From a virus, in IMG/VR virus record IMGVR_UViG_3300010413_000082, positions 1 through 39,554 of that record: a DNA stretch of 39,554 nt. One strand, written 5' to 3'. Positions 29,056-38,409 of the stretch are shown here, piece by piece (the first letter of the stretch is position 1; every line of letters starts with the position of its first letter). A program made the position numbers and the translations under genes. Below the pieces are notes generated by a model. It had not been told where the DNA came from and searched no databases. It saw only the letters and a list, made by a program, of their open reading frames with translations.

Positions 29056-30137
29056 GGCCTATTCCACCGCCAGTCACCAGCGTCGTACGCCCACGGCTCA
29101 TCATACTCATCATCGACGACTTGGTAACGCGACTCACCTGCGACGCGATTCTGTGCCCAATTAACAACGCGCGATCTGGCTCGCTCACGTTCTGCTAGAG
29201 CACCAGAGACATCTTGCCTTCGACTCTGCAGCGCTGTCACCGCAGCACCCCAAAGGAGGAAATTCTCACCGTCTGCCGTAACAACATCCACTTGGTAATT
29301 GTCGTTCTCATGCACCAAGTCCGGCGCTTGCGGCACGTAAATCATGTAGTAGACTTCCCCCGACGCTCCCGGTGGATATAGACGGATGTACTGACCCTCA
29401 AGGCTGAATGCTGCCGCATGGGCTCCAGTGTCGCCAGTCCAAAGATTGCGATGGGGATGCATGATCCAACGCAAACGACTTCTCTCACCCGTGGTCGAGT
29501 TGACGAGGTAATCCACTCCCAGCAGAGTGAGCATATCGACAGGGAGCGGATACGAGTCGCCTCCGCCGGTAAAGTCCGCGATCTTGAATCTGGTTGATGG
29601 CGTCGAAGCGTACGCAACAGATTCAGCCGTCTTCTGATTGCCTAGTCTGCCTGCGACGTCATTCGTCAACGTCAACGTACCATCACCATTATCTGTTGAC
29701 GTAATTCCGAACGCCGTCCCGTCCACATGGGTGGCTGCGTTAATTGCCGTGTGAAGTGTAGTAGCAACCTGAATCGCTGTCGTATCACCGGATACGTTGC
29801 ATGTGATGCGATCTGCAACGCTGATTCCTGTACCTGCAACGTCTATCTCAAAAACTAGCTTTCCGTAGCCGTCATGGAGCTCGAACGTTTCCGCGTCTAC
29901 TAGGTTCGCCTTTGCCGCCGCCGTTAGCGTCGCGGTGGCATATCCACTCGCGACACTTGTGAACTTGCGCTCTTGACGCCAATAAAGCGGATCAATATCA
30001 GCGACAATCCCATAGAGCTCTGCGTTGACCGATTGCAGGATGTTCTTCCATTCATCCGTATCGATCGAGTCGTTGTTCTCCATGTCGCACCGCTGCTTTG
30101 AGCGCAACACGAGATCGCCTAGCGTAAAGATCCGCAT
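29052..30137 (-). CDS. Head-tail connector/adaptor-like protein with inserted Ig-like domain
   Basis: A 361-residue protein from ATG 30137 (GGAG upstream). The first 45 residues (RIFTLGDLVLRSKQRCDMEN, then EWKNILQSVNAELYGIVADI) and the last 200 resemble podovirus adaptor (gp11-type) proteins. Between about residues 55 and 150 lies a domain with VFEIDVAGTGI, then VATTLHTAINAATHVDGTAF, then GTLTLTNDVAGRLGN, a module I know from phage tail and surface proteins. It would join the portal to the nozzle. The upstream TTG or ATG of the longer frame are shadow. Confidence 0.6.
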   Translation of the reverse strand: MRIFTLGDLVLRSKQRCDMENNDSIDTDEWKNILQSVNAELYGIVADIDPLYWRQERKFTSVASGYATATLTAAAKANLVDAETFELHDGYGKLVFEIDVAGTGISVADRITCNVSGDTTAIQVATTLHTAINAATHVDGTAFGITSTDNGDGTLTLTNDVAGRLGNQKTAESVAYASTPSTRFKIADFTGGGDSYPLPVDMLTLLGVDYLVNSTTGERSRLRWIMHPHRNLWTGDTGAHAAAFSLEGQYIRLYPPGASGEVYYMIYVPQAPDLVHENDNYQVDVVTADGENFLLWGAAVTALQSRRQDVSGALAERERARSRVVNWAQNRVAGESRYQVVDDEYDEPWAYDAGDWRWNRP

Positions 30138-30157
30138 AAGTTTCTCCAAAAGGGGGA

Positions 30158-30193
30158 GGGGGCGACCAGCCACACCACCGACCGATCGCCCCC
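30158..30193 (-). terminator. Hairpin between capsid and connector genes (attenuator?)
   Basis: GGGGGCGA (30158-30165) and TCGCCCCC (30186-30193) form a perfect 8-bp stem in the 65-base gap. In the leftward direction it is followed by TCCCCCTTTTGG. The T run is short, so partial termination that lowers tail expression relative to capsid is more likely than a full stop. Confidence 0.45.
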
Positions 30194-30202
30194 TGGGATG
30201 CG

Positions 30203-30577
30203 TTAGGTTAAGCTAACGCCCGACTGCGCGAAGTGCACGAAAAGCTCGAGGTACTCGTTTGCAGCAGGATCGTGGGCCGCGTCTGACGCATTGTAGAACC
30301 ACACATCAAGCGAGAACGCCGTCGTATTGTAGGTGTCATGAATAACGGTGTGACCTGCGATATTGGCCGGCGTCGCCGCACCAAGACCATAGGACATGCC
30401 TACGAACGTTCCGGGATTCTCACTCCACGTGATCGTGTATTCGCCTGTCGTGACATAGGCAACACTGATCCCCTTGCCGCACTCGACAGTAGGATCTAGC
30501 GCGCCAGTGCCAAGCAGGCGGATCGGGTGAACGATTAGCTCCCCGATTGTGCTTCGAACTAGGAATGCATCTAGCAT
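30203..30577 (-). CDS. Putative capsid decoration protein
   Basis: A 124-residue, beta-rich protein (SVAYVTTGEYTITWSENPGT). AAAGGAG lies upstream of the ATG. It follows the capsid genes directly and ends before a hairpin. Small beta proteins in this position commonly decorate or stabilise capsids. No family was recognised. Confidence 0.5.
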   Translation of the reverse strand: MLDAFLVRSTIGELIVHPIRLLGTGALDPTVECGKGISVAYVTTGEYTITWSENPGTFVGMSYGLGAATPANIAGHTVIHDTYNTTAFSLDVWFYNASDAAHDPAANEYLELFVHFAQSGVSLT

Positions 30578-30613
30578 GGTTAGCTCCTTTCGTTGAGGTT
30601 AGGAACTAGTCCG

Positions 30614-31357
30614 CTATCTTTCCCACCAAGCCAGCTCAAATTCGAACGCAGCCGCAACACTCTGGCTTGCCGCATTGATCTGGAACATCCAGGAATCGCC
30701 ACTGCCAAGAATGACCGGGCAGCATGGGATATACATCGCCGCCGGCGCAGTGCCGTTGATGATGGTACCTCCAGGCGCGCCTGCACCGTTCCCGCCGAAG
30801 TCGAAGTAGTAGATATCCCCGATCACCTTGATGACTACGCGGAGAACACCACCGCCGAGCAATCGCTGAGACGTTGCAGCCGGGCTCACGACTGCGCCAA
30901 CGTGCAACGTACAGCCGGAAGTCCCGCTGTCGTCTGCGTTTGGATTCACCGGAGTGATCGCGCTGCCACCCGACGTCCAGCGGTTGGCGTTGTCGATCTT
31001 GTGGACCCAGGAGGTATTCGTGCCGTTCGTTCCCGCCGCTGTCGGATACAGACGCAGATAGTCGAGATATACTCGTGTCCCCGCGCTCTCTGCCGTACCG
31101 TTGTACAGACAAATCAGGTTCTCAGTGTCGTCGTTGCCATCGGCAGCAGCGATACCAGCAACGCCGGTTCCCGGCGTGGGATTCGTCGCGATGAAGTACG
31201 TCCCCTCATCGGCAAAGGCATACTTGCCCTTTCCGAAAGGAGTTATTCCAACTTCTCCGTACCTCGACCCGCGAACTGCCCCCCAAGTTGCGTCTGTCAA
31301 TTTGCTAGGCTGATCTCGATGGATCTCGCTCCATATTCTTCGATCGTCAATTGCCAT
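30614..31357 (-). CDS. Putative capsid-associated structural protein
   Basis: A 247-residue, beta-rich, Gly/Thr/Ala-rich protein (MAIDDRRIWSEIHRDQPSKL, then YLDYLRLYPTAAGTNGTNTS) placed just after the major capsid gene. It could be a head-decoration or fibre-like capsid spike. Initiation uses the recurring AAGACAATG context but lacks a strong Shine-Dalgarno match. No known domain was recognised. Confidence 0.5.
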   Translation of the reverse strand: MAIDDRRIWSEIHRDQPSKLTDATWGAVRGSRYGEVGITPFGKGKYAFADEGTYFIATNPTPGTGVAGIAAADGNDDTENLICLYNGTAESAGTRVYLDYLRLYPTAAGTNGTNTSWVHKIDNANRWTSGGSAITPVNPNADDSGTSGCTLHVGAVVSPAATSQRLLGGGVLRVVIKVIGDIYYFDFGGNGAGAPGGTIINGTAPAAMYIPCCPVILGSGDSWMFQINAASQSVAAAFEFELAWWER

Positions 31358-31396
31358 TGTCTTGTCTTTCTAATCGCTATGCGATTGGTGAATCGG

Positions 31397-32602
31397 TTAG
31401 ATGGAAAACACGCCAGAACAGCCTGGACGCCTCGACCAGAAATTGGTCATCGAACGCGCACGGGCCTCAAGACCATCCGAAGATGCCTCACGCAAAGAAA
31501 CCAACGAATCGTCGCGGATCATGTGCACGACTGCATCAAGATACCCGTAGGCAACCGTGTCGAGCTTAGTAACTCGGCCACGGTTCGTCGGGCAATCCGG
31601 ATCAGAGATGCACCTGATCGTTCCGGCTGGGGTATAGACGTCGAACGACTCAAAGCCAATCGCTGCCTTAACTCCGCCTCCGTCATAGGTAACTTTTGCG
31701 TTGGTGCGTCGGCATACCTCGTGGAACTTCGTCGGATTTAGGAAACAGACATCCGGCGACTTCTTCGAGGTCGATCGACAATTTGTCGCGATCTTCCCAA
31801 TGTTCTCTTCGATCGGGGTGCTCGTGTCATCGATCCTGCATCCAGAAAGGAGGCGTGTGTGGGCCGAGCGATCCTGTCCACGCCAACTCTCGCCCGCGCT
31901 TGGAGCGGTGAGCGGGATCACATCTTCCCAGCCACCTACACACGCATCGTTGACGTCAGATTGCCTAAAAAGGTAATCATTATTAGCAAATGCAGTGATC
32001 GCGGCAGCGCTCGTCAGAGTGATGGTCCCCGCGTCTTCATCCACCTTAGTGACAGTCGTTGAACCGGTCCGAAGAGATGCGCCAGTGATCGTGTCGTCGG
32101 CAACCACGGTCATGCCTACGAAGAAGTTTCGGGCGTCGTCAGCCGCGGTCAGCGTGATCACATTCGTACTTGCGCTCGATCGGCGTCCTCTTACACCATC
32201 ACCGTTGCGATACAGATCGAAAGCGAGCGTATCGCCCAGCCCCTCAATGATCGCGTCGGTCTCAAGCGTTACCAGACTCATGATCGCGCCCTTGCCCTTT
32301 TTCCTCGCTTTAGCGAGGTCGGGACCTCCGAGCGTAATCACACCATACTTGAGCTTCTCCTGGACCGTGAACTGGAGTCCTTTCGAACTCGCTGCGTTGG
32401 TCTGCGCAGTCGAAAACACGGCGCCGATACCCTGAGGATTCCCGTAGCGTACGAAGTAGTTGAAGCTCTCGCCCCAATCCACTTCCTCTTTCGGGACCAT
32501 ACTGAACATGGGGTGATCTCTGAGCGCCTGATTCTCGACGCTCTTGTCGTCGTACACCTTCTTGTACACAAAGGCACAAGTTGTCGTTGTTGAAGCGGAC
32601 AC
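31397..32602 (-). CDS. Major capsid protein
   Basis: A 401-residue protein from a GTG with a perfect AAGGAGG six bases upstream, the strongest ribosome-binding site noticed. It follows scaffold directly. The sequence shows capsid-like features: an N-arm (VYKKVYDDKSVENQALRDHP), a long helix region (IMSLVTLETDAIIEGLGDTL), then a strand-rich insertion (about 143-220, TNVITLTAADDARNFFVGMT) and then KSPDVCFLNPTKFHEVCRRT. An HK97 fold is expected from the context. The insertion probably forms a surface or inter-subunit domain. Confidence 0.82.
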   Translation of the reverse strand: MSASTTTTCAFVYKKVYDDKSVENQALRDHPMFSMVPKEEVDWGESFNYFVRYGNPQGIGAVFSTAQTNAASSKGLQFTVQEKLKYGVITLGGPDLAKARKKGKGAIMSLVTLETDAIIEGLGDTLAFDLYRNGDGVRGRRSSASTNVITLTAADDARNFFVGMTVVADDTITGASLRTGSTTVTKVDEDAGTITLTSAAAITAFANNDYLFRQSDVNDACVGGWEDVIPLTAPSAGESWRGQDRSAHTRLLSGCRIDDTSTPIEENIGKIATNCRSTSKKSPDVCFLNPTKFHEVCRRTNAKVTYDGGGVKAAIGFESFDVYTPAGTIRCISDPDCPTNRGRVTKLDTVAYGYLDAVVHMIRDDSLVSLREASSDGLEARARSMTNFWSRRPGCSGVFSI

Positions 32603-32633
32603 AATGCCCTCCTTGAGAGCCCGCCCCTACGCA

Positions 32634-33758
32634 CTAATCAAGCGCGCCGTTTTCAAGATCCCTAAGCGTCTGCGCTCTGATCTCTTCTGGCGTTCGCGGC
32701 GTAGATCTGGGCTGAGTTGGTTTACCTAGATTACTGCTGAGTGCCGTCTTTTTCTCGTTGGCTTTTCCGGTTTTGTCTTTCGATTTTTTGCGCTTCACGA
32801 CAGTCGCCACGTCCACGCCTGCCTCTTCGAGGTCTTTGCGCCGTGACTCTTCGAGCGCTCGCGTCACTTCTTCGGGTTCTGGTACTTCGCCGGTCACCTC
32901 GATCAACTCCGCCGCGATGGCGCGAAGTCGATCGAGAGTTTTTGAGCGATTTGACTCGAACATACGCGCAACGATGGGTGTGTCTTCAGTAATCGCGGAC
33001 GCGACGGTATCGATGTACTCCGCCGCGTCTCGCTGTTGCTGCGCCATTACGCGTTCTTGCGCTCGCTCTTGCTTAATCTCCTGAAGCTCTTGTCGTAATG
33101 CCATGACTTCATCAGAGGTTTCAAGCGCACGCTGCTCGCGCGCCGCTAGCTCACCGAACTTGGGATCCTTAATCCCTTTGCTGAGGTAATAAAACTGTTT
33201 GCTCACGTCTTCATAACGACTCTCCGGAAGACCGAGCGCACGCATCACCGCAACAGGATTTGCACTCACACGATTCTCGAGCTCCATGAATCGTTGGGCT
33301 CTCTGTAACGCTGGCGTCCACTGTTGACGCTCACGATCGAGATCTTCACGAGCCCGCGCAAATTCCGCCCGCATAGCATCCCGCTCTTTGTCTAGTGCGC
33401 GACGACTCCTCTTCTCGGCGCGCTGGATCGCTGCTATGCGTTTCTTGAGTTCCGGATCATCTACCTCTTCGGTTTCTTCATCTTCATCTTCATCATCGGC
33501 TTCTGCTTCCTCTTCCTCTGAATCTTCCTCCTGCTCCTCTTCGTCACTAGCGTCATCTTTTCCCCCGGTCTCTGCTGGCTTTTCCTCTTCTTTAGCCGCT
33601 GGTCTTTCTTCGCTCTCCGTCCCCTCAAAATCCTCTGCCATGAGTTCTGCTATAACGTCTGCACGAAACTTCTCTTGTTCCCGATGAAAATCCGACTGAT
33701 CTGATGCTATCGCCTCTGTCTCTTGCGCCTCAGGCGCAGCTGTAGTCTCTGGTGGCAC
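32634..33758 (-). CDS. Scaffolding protein
   Basis: A 374-residue protein from a GTG (GGAGGAG upstream). It has an extremely acidic N-terminal third (an E/D run at about 68-100), then a long coiled coil (AEKRSRRALDKERDAMRAEF), then a basic C-terminus (KRKKSKDKTGKANEKKTALS), which is the part that typically binds the capsid protein. It lies between portal and capsid, as scaffolds do. It would template procapsid assembly and then leave. Confidence 0.78.
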   Translation of the reverse strand: MPPETTAAPEAQETEAIASDQSDFHREQEKFRADVIAELMAEDFEGTESEERPAAKEEEKPAETGGKDDASDEEEQEEDSEEEEAEADDEDEDEETEEVDDPELKKRIAAIQRAEKRSRRALDKERDAMRAEFARAREDLDRERQQWTPALQRAQRFMELENRVSANPVAVMRALGLPESRYEDVSKQFYYLSKGIKDPKFGELAAREQRALETSDEVMALRQELQEIKQERAQERVMAQQQRDAAEYIDTVASAITEDTPIVARMFESNRSKTLDRLRAIAAELIEVTGEVPEPEEVTRALEESRRKDLEEAGVDVATVVKRKKSKDKTGKANEKKTALSSNLGKPTQPRSTPRTPEEIRAQTLRDLENGALD

Positions 33759-33789
33759 TGTTCTCCTCCACGTCTAGGGTTTAGCTTCG

Positions 33790-35676
33790 TTACTTGGCGA
33801 TGAGATCCATCGCCTGAGGTGCAAACGCTGCTTGTGGCGCTGCCTGTGGAGCGCCTGTCGGTATCGCGCCGGGCAGGAGCTCCGGGGGGCCGGCTCCTGG
33901 TCCCGGCATCGCCTGATTCTCCATCGGCTGAGGTACTGGCGGTGCTTCAGCAAGTGATAGCATCCATGCCGCCTGCCTGATGGTTACCTGTAGGCTATCA
34001 AGAATCTCCTCGGGGGCACCATTCATCTCGGCGAGCTGGTACTCCTGGTTGTATCGCCATACAAGGAGCTTCAAGTTGTGGTAGGGCTCGGGGATGATAA
34101 CTTCGCCGTCAAGGCTCTCGTCGATCATCCGCTCAATATTTTCCAGGGCCGCCGTGAAGGTAGACCAGGTATGCTCGACATCTTCATGACCGGCAAGACG
34201 TCTGGCCTCATCGGCCGTGATGACTCCTGCCTGTGCCCAATCAAGGGCGAGCTGCTGTCTACCGGCTGGTGTTCTGGCCAAATTCGACGCAGCGTAGACC
34301 TGCAGGCGCGCGTCTTCGATATCTACATCACCCCACTCAAACTTCTTCCGCCCAAACCTCGAACGACGAAGCATCGCCGGTGCGTCATCACCAAGCTGCT
34401 TGCAGGCCCAAACGAGAAGCCACGCGATACGCAGTTTCGAATTCTCGAAACCCTTCTCAGGCAGCGCAAATCGCATCGAGCGCTGATCGCGATACTCCAT
34501 GAGCGCGCGACCAGAAACCAAACCGGGAGGCTTGCGAGACGTTGCGGCCATCCTGGAGAGTCCTGTTTCCTCGAAAGCGCTCTCAGTGACCTGCTCTCCG
34601 CGTCGGAGAAGCTCGGGGCTCACTGCCTGCGGAATCACGGTAGTTGGCGGTGGACCCTTGACAACAGCAATCGTCCCCACGCGGTTGATCGTTTTCACCG
34701 CGAGATTGGCGTCTGCCTGACCGACGTAGGTTACTGGCGCGCTATGATGGTCTAATTGCCGATCTGTCTGCCAGTTGATTTTGTTCTTGCGTCGCTGATG
34801 CCCGCTGATTCTCTCACCGAGCCCGATCCCGTAGTATTTACCCGGGCGCCTAGACCAGCGAAACTCTGCATAGGGGAAAAAATCTTCCGTCCACTCTTCA
34901 TCAATCAACACTGCGCCATCAATGCAGACAACATGGCGACCCGGCCGGTGATACTCCGTTCCCGAATTTCCCACTGCGAGACGATACGACTCCAACACAA
35001 CAAGCTCGTTACGAACCAGAGGGCGATAGCCCGCCCATCTGGACCATGAACCTCCACGGTCATCGCGTTGTGCTTGATCGATAGCATCGGAAGCGTCTGG
35101 ATATGCCGCGCGGAGTACATCACGATCGATGAAAGCCCGCTCGTGCATCTGCATCGGTCGGCCATTGCGTGTCTCCTGCTCATCAACAACGATGTCATCA
35201 GGCTGGACGAGTGCAACGCGTGGCGTCTTCTCTGCCCAGTCAACCCATACCTTGACAAGCGCTGTACCCTTTAACGCACCAACCTTGAACTGATCCCGAT
35301 GAATCTCGTCAACACCGAGTTTCTTGCAAAGCGCTTCAACGTAGAACTCGAGGTGTCTCGCACGTCGCTGTTCCGCCCAATCGGCGTCATCAGTCATGAA
35401 GCGGACACGAACATCAGTAGCGCTGATCTCAGCACAAACAGTGTCAACGTTCGACGCGATGAGATTCTCTGAAACAATGCCATCAGGACCACCCCAAGGC
35501 GATCCGCCCTTTGGCCAATAGGCTGACGCATCTACATCCGCATAGGGATCATAGAGAGAAGCAAGACGGATGAAGCGCTCAAAGATCTTCGACTGAACGC
35601 GCTCGACTTCACCGACGTACGCAAAGACCTCCTGCGCAACGCGGTCCTCATCTGCTTCCCACCAGTTTTCACTCAT
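33790..35676 (-). CDS. Portal protein
   Basis: A 628-residue protein directly after the terminase block. GGSPWGGPDGIVSENLIASN and RRKNKINWQTDRQLDHHSAP (about residue 310-330), then GLVSGRALMEYRDQRSMRFA, are the kind of wing and stem sequences seen in podovirus portals. The C-terminus is Pro/Ala/Gln rich. Twelve copies would form the DNA channel at one vertex. ATGA overlap with the small gene before it, AGGAG upstream. Confidence 0.8.
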   Translation of the reverse strand: MSENWWEADEDRVAQEVFAYVGEVERVQSKIFERFIRLASLYDPYADVDASAYWPKGGSPWGGPDGIVSENLIASNVDTVCAEISATDVRVRFMTDDADWAEQRRARHLEFYVEALCKKLGVDEIHRDQFKVGALKGTALVKVWVDWAEKTPRVALVQPDDIVVDEQETRNGRPMQMHERAFIDRDVLRAAYPDASDAIDQAQRDDRGGSWSRWAGYRPLVRNELVVLESYRLAVGNSGTEYHRPGRHVVCIDGAVLIDEEWTEDFFPYAEFRWSRRPGKYYGIGLGERISGHQRRKNKINWQTDRQLDHHSAPVTYVGQADANLAVKTINRVGTIAVVKGPPPTTVIPQAVSPELLRRGEQVTESAFEETGLSRMAATSRKPPGLVSGRALMEYRDQRSMRFALPEKGFENSKLRIAWLLVWACKQLGDDAPAMLRRSRFGRKKFEWGDVDIEDARLQVYAASNLARTPAGRQQLALDWAQAGVITADEARRLAGHEDVEHTWSTFTAALENIERMIDESLDGEVIIPEPYHNLKLLVWRYNQEYQLAEMNGAPEEILDSLQVTIRQAAWMLSLAEAPPVPQPMENQAMPGPGAGPPELLPGAIPTGAPQAAPQAAFAPQAMDLIAK

Positions 35677-35927
35677 TGCTCACTCCTGTCGGGGAAACCC
35701 GGAACACGTCCGCCTGGTCTCGCATAGGTCCAGGGATCGTCCAAGGGATCGAGTACATCTGAGTCTTCCGCCGAATCCCCAAGATCTATCTCTGGCACGT
35801 AAGGGGCGAATGCTACCTCCATCTCACCGACACGAAGGGACTTCACCCCCGCTTCACGCAAGCGCTGCGCATTACTCGCCAGGAGCTCTATCCATTCGGC
35901 TGGTCCTGTTGGCCTATCGTCTGCCAT
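35673..35927 (-). CDS. Small hypothetical protein between terminase and portal
   Basis: An 84-residue protein starting at ATG 35927 (a TTG three bases earlier is a second option). GGGGGTG lies upstream. A helical N-terminus (PAEWIELLASNAQRLREAGV) precedes an acidic, Pro-rich C-terminus. The position suggests a packaging or head-completion accessory role. No family was recognised. Confidence 0.55.
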   Translation of the reverse strand: MADDRPTGPAEWIELLASNAQRLREAGVKSLRVGEMEVAFAPYVPEIDLGDSAEDSDVLDPLDDPWTYARPGGRVPGFPDRSEQ

Positions 35928-35930
35928 CAA

Positions 35931-37517
35931 TCACCCCCAGAAATCGTCGTATTCATCAGTCTCGCCACCGAACCACAGATCAAATTCGCTACGTGGTTTT
36001 GGCTTCTCGAGTGCTTCTACGGCCTTGATAACTCGCTCCCTCGCTGTGAGCGCTGGCGGTCGTGGTTCGTCTTGAAAGAGATGCCTCATCTCGCGTCGTG
36101 CGTAGACAGCTGCATCTGCATGATCATTACGTGCGCTCTTGTCTTCCTTTAGGTTCCCATAGTCGTCAACGGCCCACTGAAGATCCTGAAGTTGCTCTTC
36201 AAGCGCCGAGTCTTTGAGGATCTTGATTTTGCCGTCGATAAGATCGCCGTTGAAGATCTCAATCCAATCGTGCTTGTTTTTCTTCTCCGCGGGAAGGATA
36301 CGAATCCCGTAGACGTTCTGGAGCTCATCGAGAATCGCGCCGCCTAGTCCAGCAGTATCAGCAACCATTCCATCCGGCCAACCGATTGCCCCAATCACAC
36401 CGCCATACTTGTCATGATCTAGCTCGGCGCCGATGAGCACCTTCGCGATCTCTCGAGGGTGCATCTCTCTGCGATCAAAACCGTAGACATGCAAGACCTT
36501 CTCGTAGGTCGGTGAGTAAGCGAAGATATCGAGCGCGAATGGATCTGAGTGCCCTAGATCCATTCCCACGACGTAATGCCAACTATGACCCTCTGGCAGG
36601 ACCGCGAATCCGTTTCGATCGCGCTCTGGATCCCAGCGGTTGTATTCGTTCCCGTCTTCGTCGTGAGGGCGATACTTGAAGATATTTTCCGAGTCGTCGG
36701 AGGCGTGCTCGCCAAGATACTCTCGGCGCCAAACCGGATGTTGATCCGACCATCCTTGCGCCTCTTTTTCGACTAGCGCTTCTTCCCACAGCCGGGCGAT
36801 AGCTGGTACGTAGACGGCTCCTTCTGCGAGTGTCCAATGGTGCGATGACCATTTCTTCCAGTCTCTGAATTCTGGCTTGTTGCGATCGGCGTACGGTCGA
36901 TTGAGGTCACCACCTCGCCGCGTCGCCTCGTAGAATAGGCCTCTCTGTGTCGGCGGAGGAGTGCCGCCGATAGCCAGCGACCCGCCAAAATCACCAAGCC
37001 GAGGGCCAATGACGCGAACTAGCAACGATTCGAGCAGCTGAGGCTTGTACTCCTGAGCCTCATCGACAACCACGTTGTGGTGTGGGATTCCTCTCAGTCT
37101 TCCGACAGCGCGCTTATCGTCTGCTCCTACGAGCCTCAGCGCTGCTTTGTTGCGCGGTAGATAAACGCGTAGTTTCGACTGCTGGAAAACCGCGCCGAGC
37201 CCTAGACGCTCGTTGATGCTCTGCAGAGGCTCCCAGAGGATCTCCTCTGCTTGAGGTCTCGATGGCGCTACATAAAGGCAGCGCGCTTTAGGAGTCGATA
37301 GAAGCGTACGCCAGAAACGCACCTCGAACGCTGTCGTCTTGCCCGCTCCACGAGGGCAAACTAACGACACGCGCCTAGCAGGATCGCATGCGCAATCGCG
37401 CTGCTTGGGGAATGCCGCCTGGGTAACCTTCCCAATGGCTTCTGGCCAGTCAGTGGTAGCCTTGGCCTGAACTGCTCTATATCGTGATGCTAGTAGCGCC
37501 CTTGCGAGCGCTGACAC
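35931..37517 (-). CDS. terL: Terminase large subunit (packaging ATPase/nuclease)
   Basis: A 528-residue protein from a GTG start. Walker A CPRGAGKTT (54-62), Walker B VVVDEAQ (149-155) and a coupling motif IGGTPP (about 183-188) form the motor. The RNase H-type nuclease begins at GMDLGHSDP (Asp 320), with the final acidic residues in NDHADAAVYA near 488. It pumps DNA through the portal and cuts the concatemer. The GAGGG site lies about eight bases upstream. Confidence 0.93.
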   Translation of the reverse strand: MSALARALLASRYRAVQAKATTDWPEAIGKVTQAAFPKQRDCACDPARRVSLVCPRGAGKTTAFEVRFWRTLLSTPKARCLYVAPSRPQAEEILWEPLQSINERLGLGAVFQQSKLRVYLPRNKAALRLVGADDKRAVGRLRGIPHHNVVVDEAQEYKPQLLESLLVRVIGPRLGDFGGSLAIGGTPPPTQRGLFYEATRRGGDLNRPYADRNKPEFRDWKKWSSHHWTLAEGAVYVPAIARLWEEALVEKEAQGWSDQHPVWRREYLGEHASDDSENIFKYRPHDEDGNEYNRWDPERDRNGFAVLPEGHSWHYVVGMDLGHSDPFALDIFAYSPTYEKVLHVYGFDRREMHPREIAKVLIGAELDHDKYGGVIGAIGWPDGMVADTAGLGGAILDELQNVYGIRILPAEKKNKHDWIEIFNGDLIDGKIKILKDSALEEQLQDLQWAVDDYGNLKEDKSARNDHADAAVYARREMRHLFQDEPRPPALTARERVIKAVEALEKPKPRSEFDLWFGGETDEYDDFWG

Positions 37518-37520
37518 GTG

Positions 37521-37877
37521 CTAGCCCTCTGCCATCTTGGTGTTGCGCTCTTTGAGCTTCTCTTTGAGCGACGATGCGTGCTGTTTGGGCGCCTGTTCCT
37601 CTACGTCCAGTTCGCAAAGCTGCCACAAGACATCATCATCTGCAACCGGCGTCCACGACATGACCTGATTTTCCGGGACATACGTCACACGCGGAACGGC
37701 ATCCTCGTAGTGGTAGTACTCGATGCGATGATGCTTGCACCACGGGAGATAATAGATCTTGAACTTACTCGGCCGGTTGTTCTCTCGACGCCTGATGCTT
37801 GTCGCTACCGAGAGCCCTTCTCCGTCTATCCCTGGGGGGTGAAACTTCAGAATGTCTACTGGAATCGGTCTTGGCAT
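37521..37877 (-). CDS. Hypothetical protein
   Basis: A 118-residue protein (GAGG upstream) with YYLPWCKHHRIEYYHYEDAV and VLWQLCELDVEEQ, and a basic C-terminal helix (SSLKEKLKERNTKMAEG). It lies between the acetyltransferase-like gene and the large terminase. This is a usual position for a packaging accessory, but no family was recognised. It overlaps the preceding gene by 113 bases. Confidence 0.55.
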   Translation of the reverse strand: MPRPIPVDILKFHPPGIDGEGLSVATSIRRRENNRPSKFKIYYLPWCKHHRIEYYHYEDAVPRVTYVPENQVMSWTPVADDDVLWQLCELDVEEQAPKQHASSLKEKLKERNTKMAEG

Positions 37878-38409
37878 TTTGGTCCTCGCTGCGTTCGGGG
37901 TTGTCCTTTGTGAATCTGGCGATCAATGGCTGCCAGCGTGCCTTGGGGATCTTCATGGAAAGTCTCGACACGACCGAGGTGCGGCATGTGTAGTGAAACT
38001 TCTCCAGAGGGTCAATCTCAGCAGCGCCAAAGAGGCGCCGCGCGATGCCTAGCGGTCGGCGATAATTCTGCTTCACGAAGACGTAATGAACGAGGGGGAT
38101 CGCCGTAGGCACTAGAGCGTCTTCATAGCGACCGCTCTCGCTCTTCGTCTTTGTAGGAAACAGATAATCGTGCTCAAAGCAAATCCAGCCATGAAGGTCG
38201 ATTCGCTTGTCGTCTTCGTTTGGGTTGTATGCCACAATCGTGCGACAGCCGGGTCTGCCGAGAATCTTCGCAACCTGTTTGACCATGACGTCGTGCCAGT
38301 CGTCCATATTGATGAGTCCCGCCGCGTGAGCACAGCGGTAGGACGCAACCCAGGACTCGATAACGAAGGTGCGATCGTCTGCCGTCGCGTCTCTGAATGC
38401 TAGGCTCAT
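37765..38409 (-). CDS. GNAT-like acyltransferase
   Basis: A 214-residue protein. The N-terminal SLAFRDATADDRTFVIESWV is typical of GNAT beginnings. The acetyl-CoA-binding motif A appears as YVFVKQNYRRPLGIARRL (109-126; Arg/Gln-x-x-Gly-x-Ala pattern). The last 70 residues are a charged, disordered tail that overlaps the next gene by 113 bases. GNAT-like proteins occur next to terminase genes in several podoviruses, but the substrate is unknown. ATGA overlap with the following zinc-ribbon gene. Confidence 0.65.
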   Translation of the reverse strand: MSLAFRDATADDRTFVIESWVASYRCAHAAGLINMDDWHDVMVKQVAKILGRPGCRTIVAYNPNEDDKRIDLHGWICFEHDYLFPTKTKSESGRYEDALVPTAIPLVHYVFVKQNYRRPLGIARRLFGAAEIDPLEKFHYTCRTSVVSRLSMKIPKARWQPLIARFTKDNPERSEDQNAKTDSSRHSEVSPPRDRRRRALGSDKHQASREQPAE

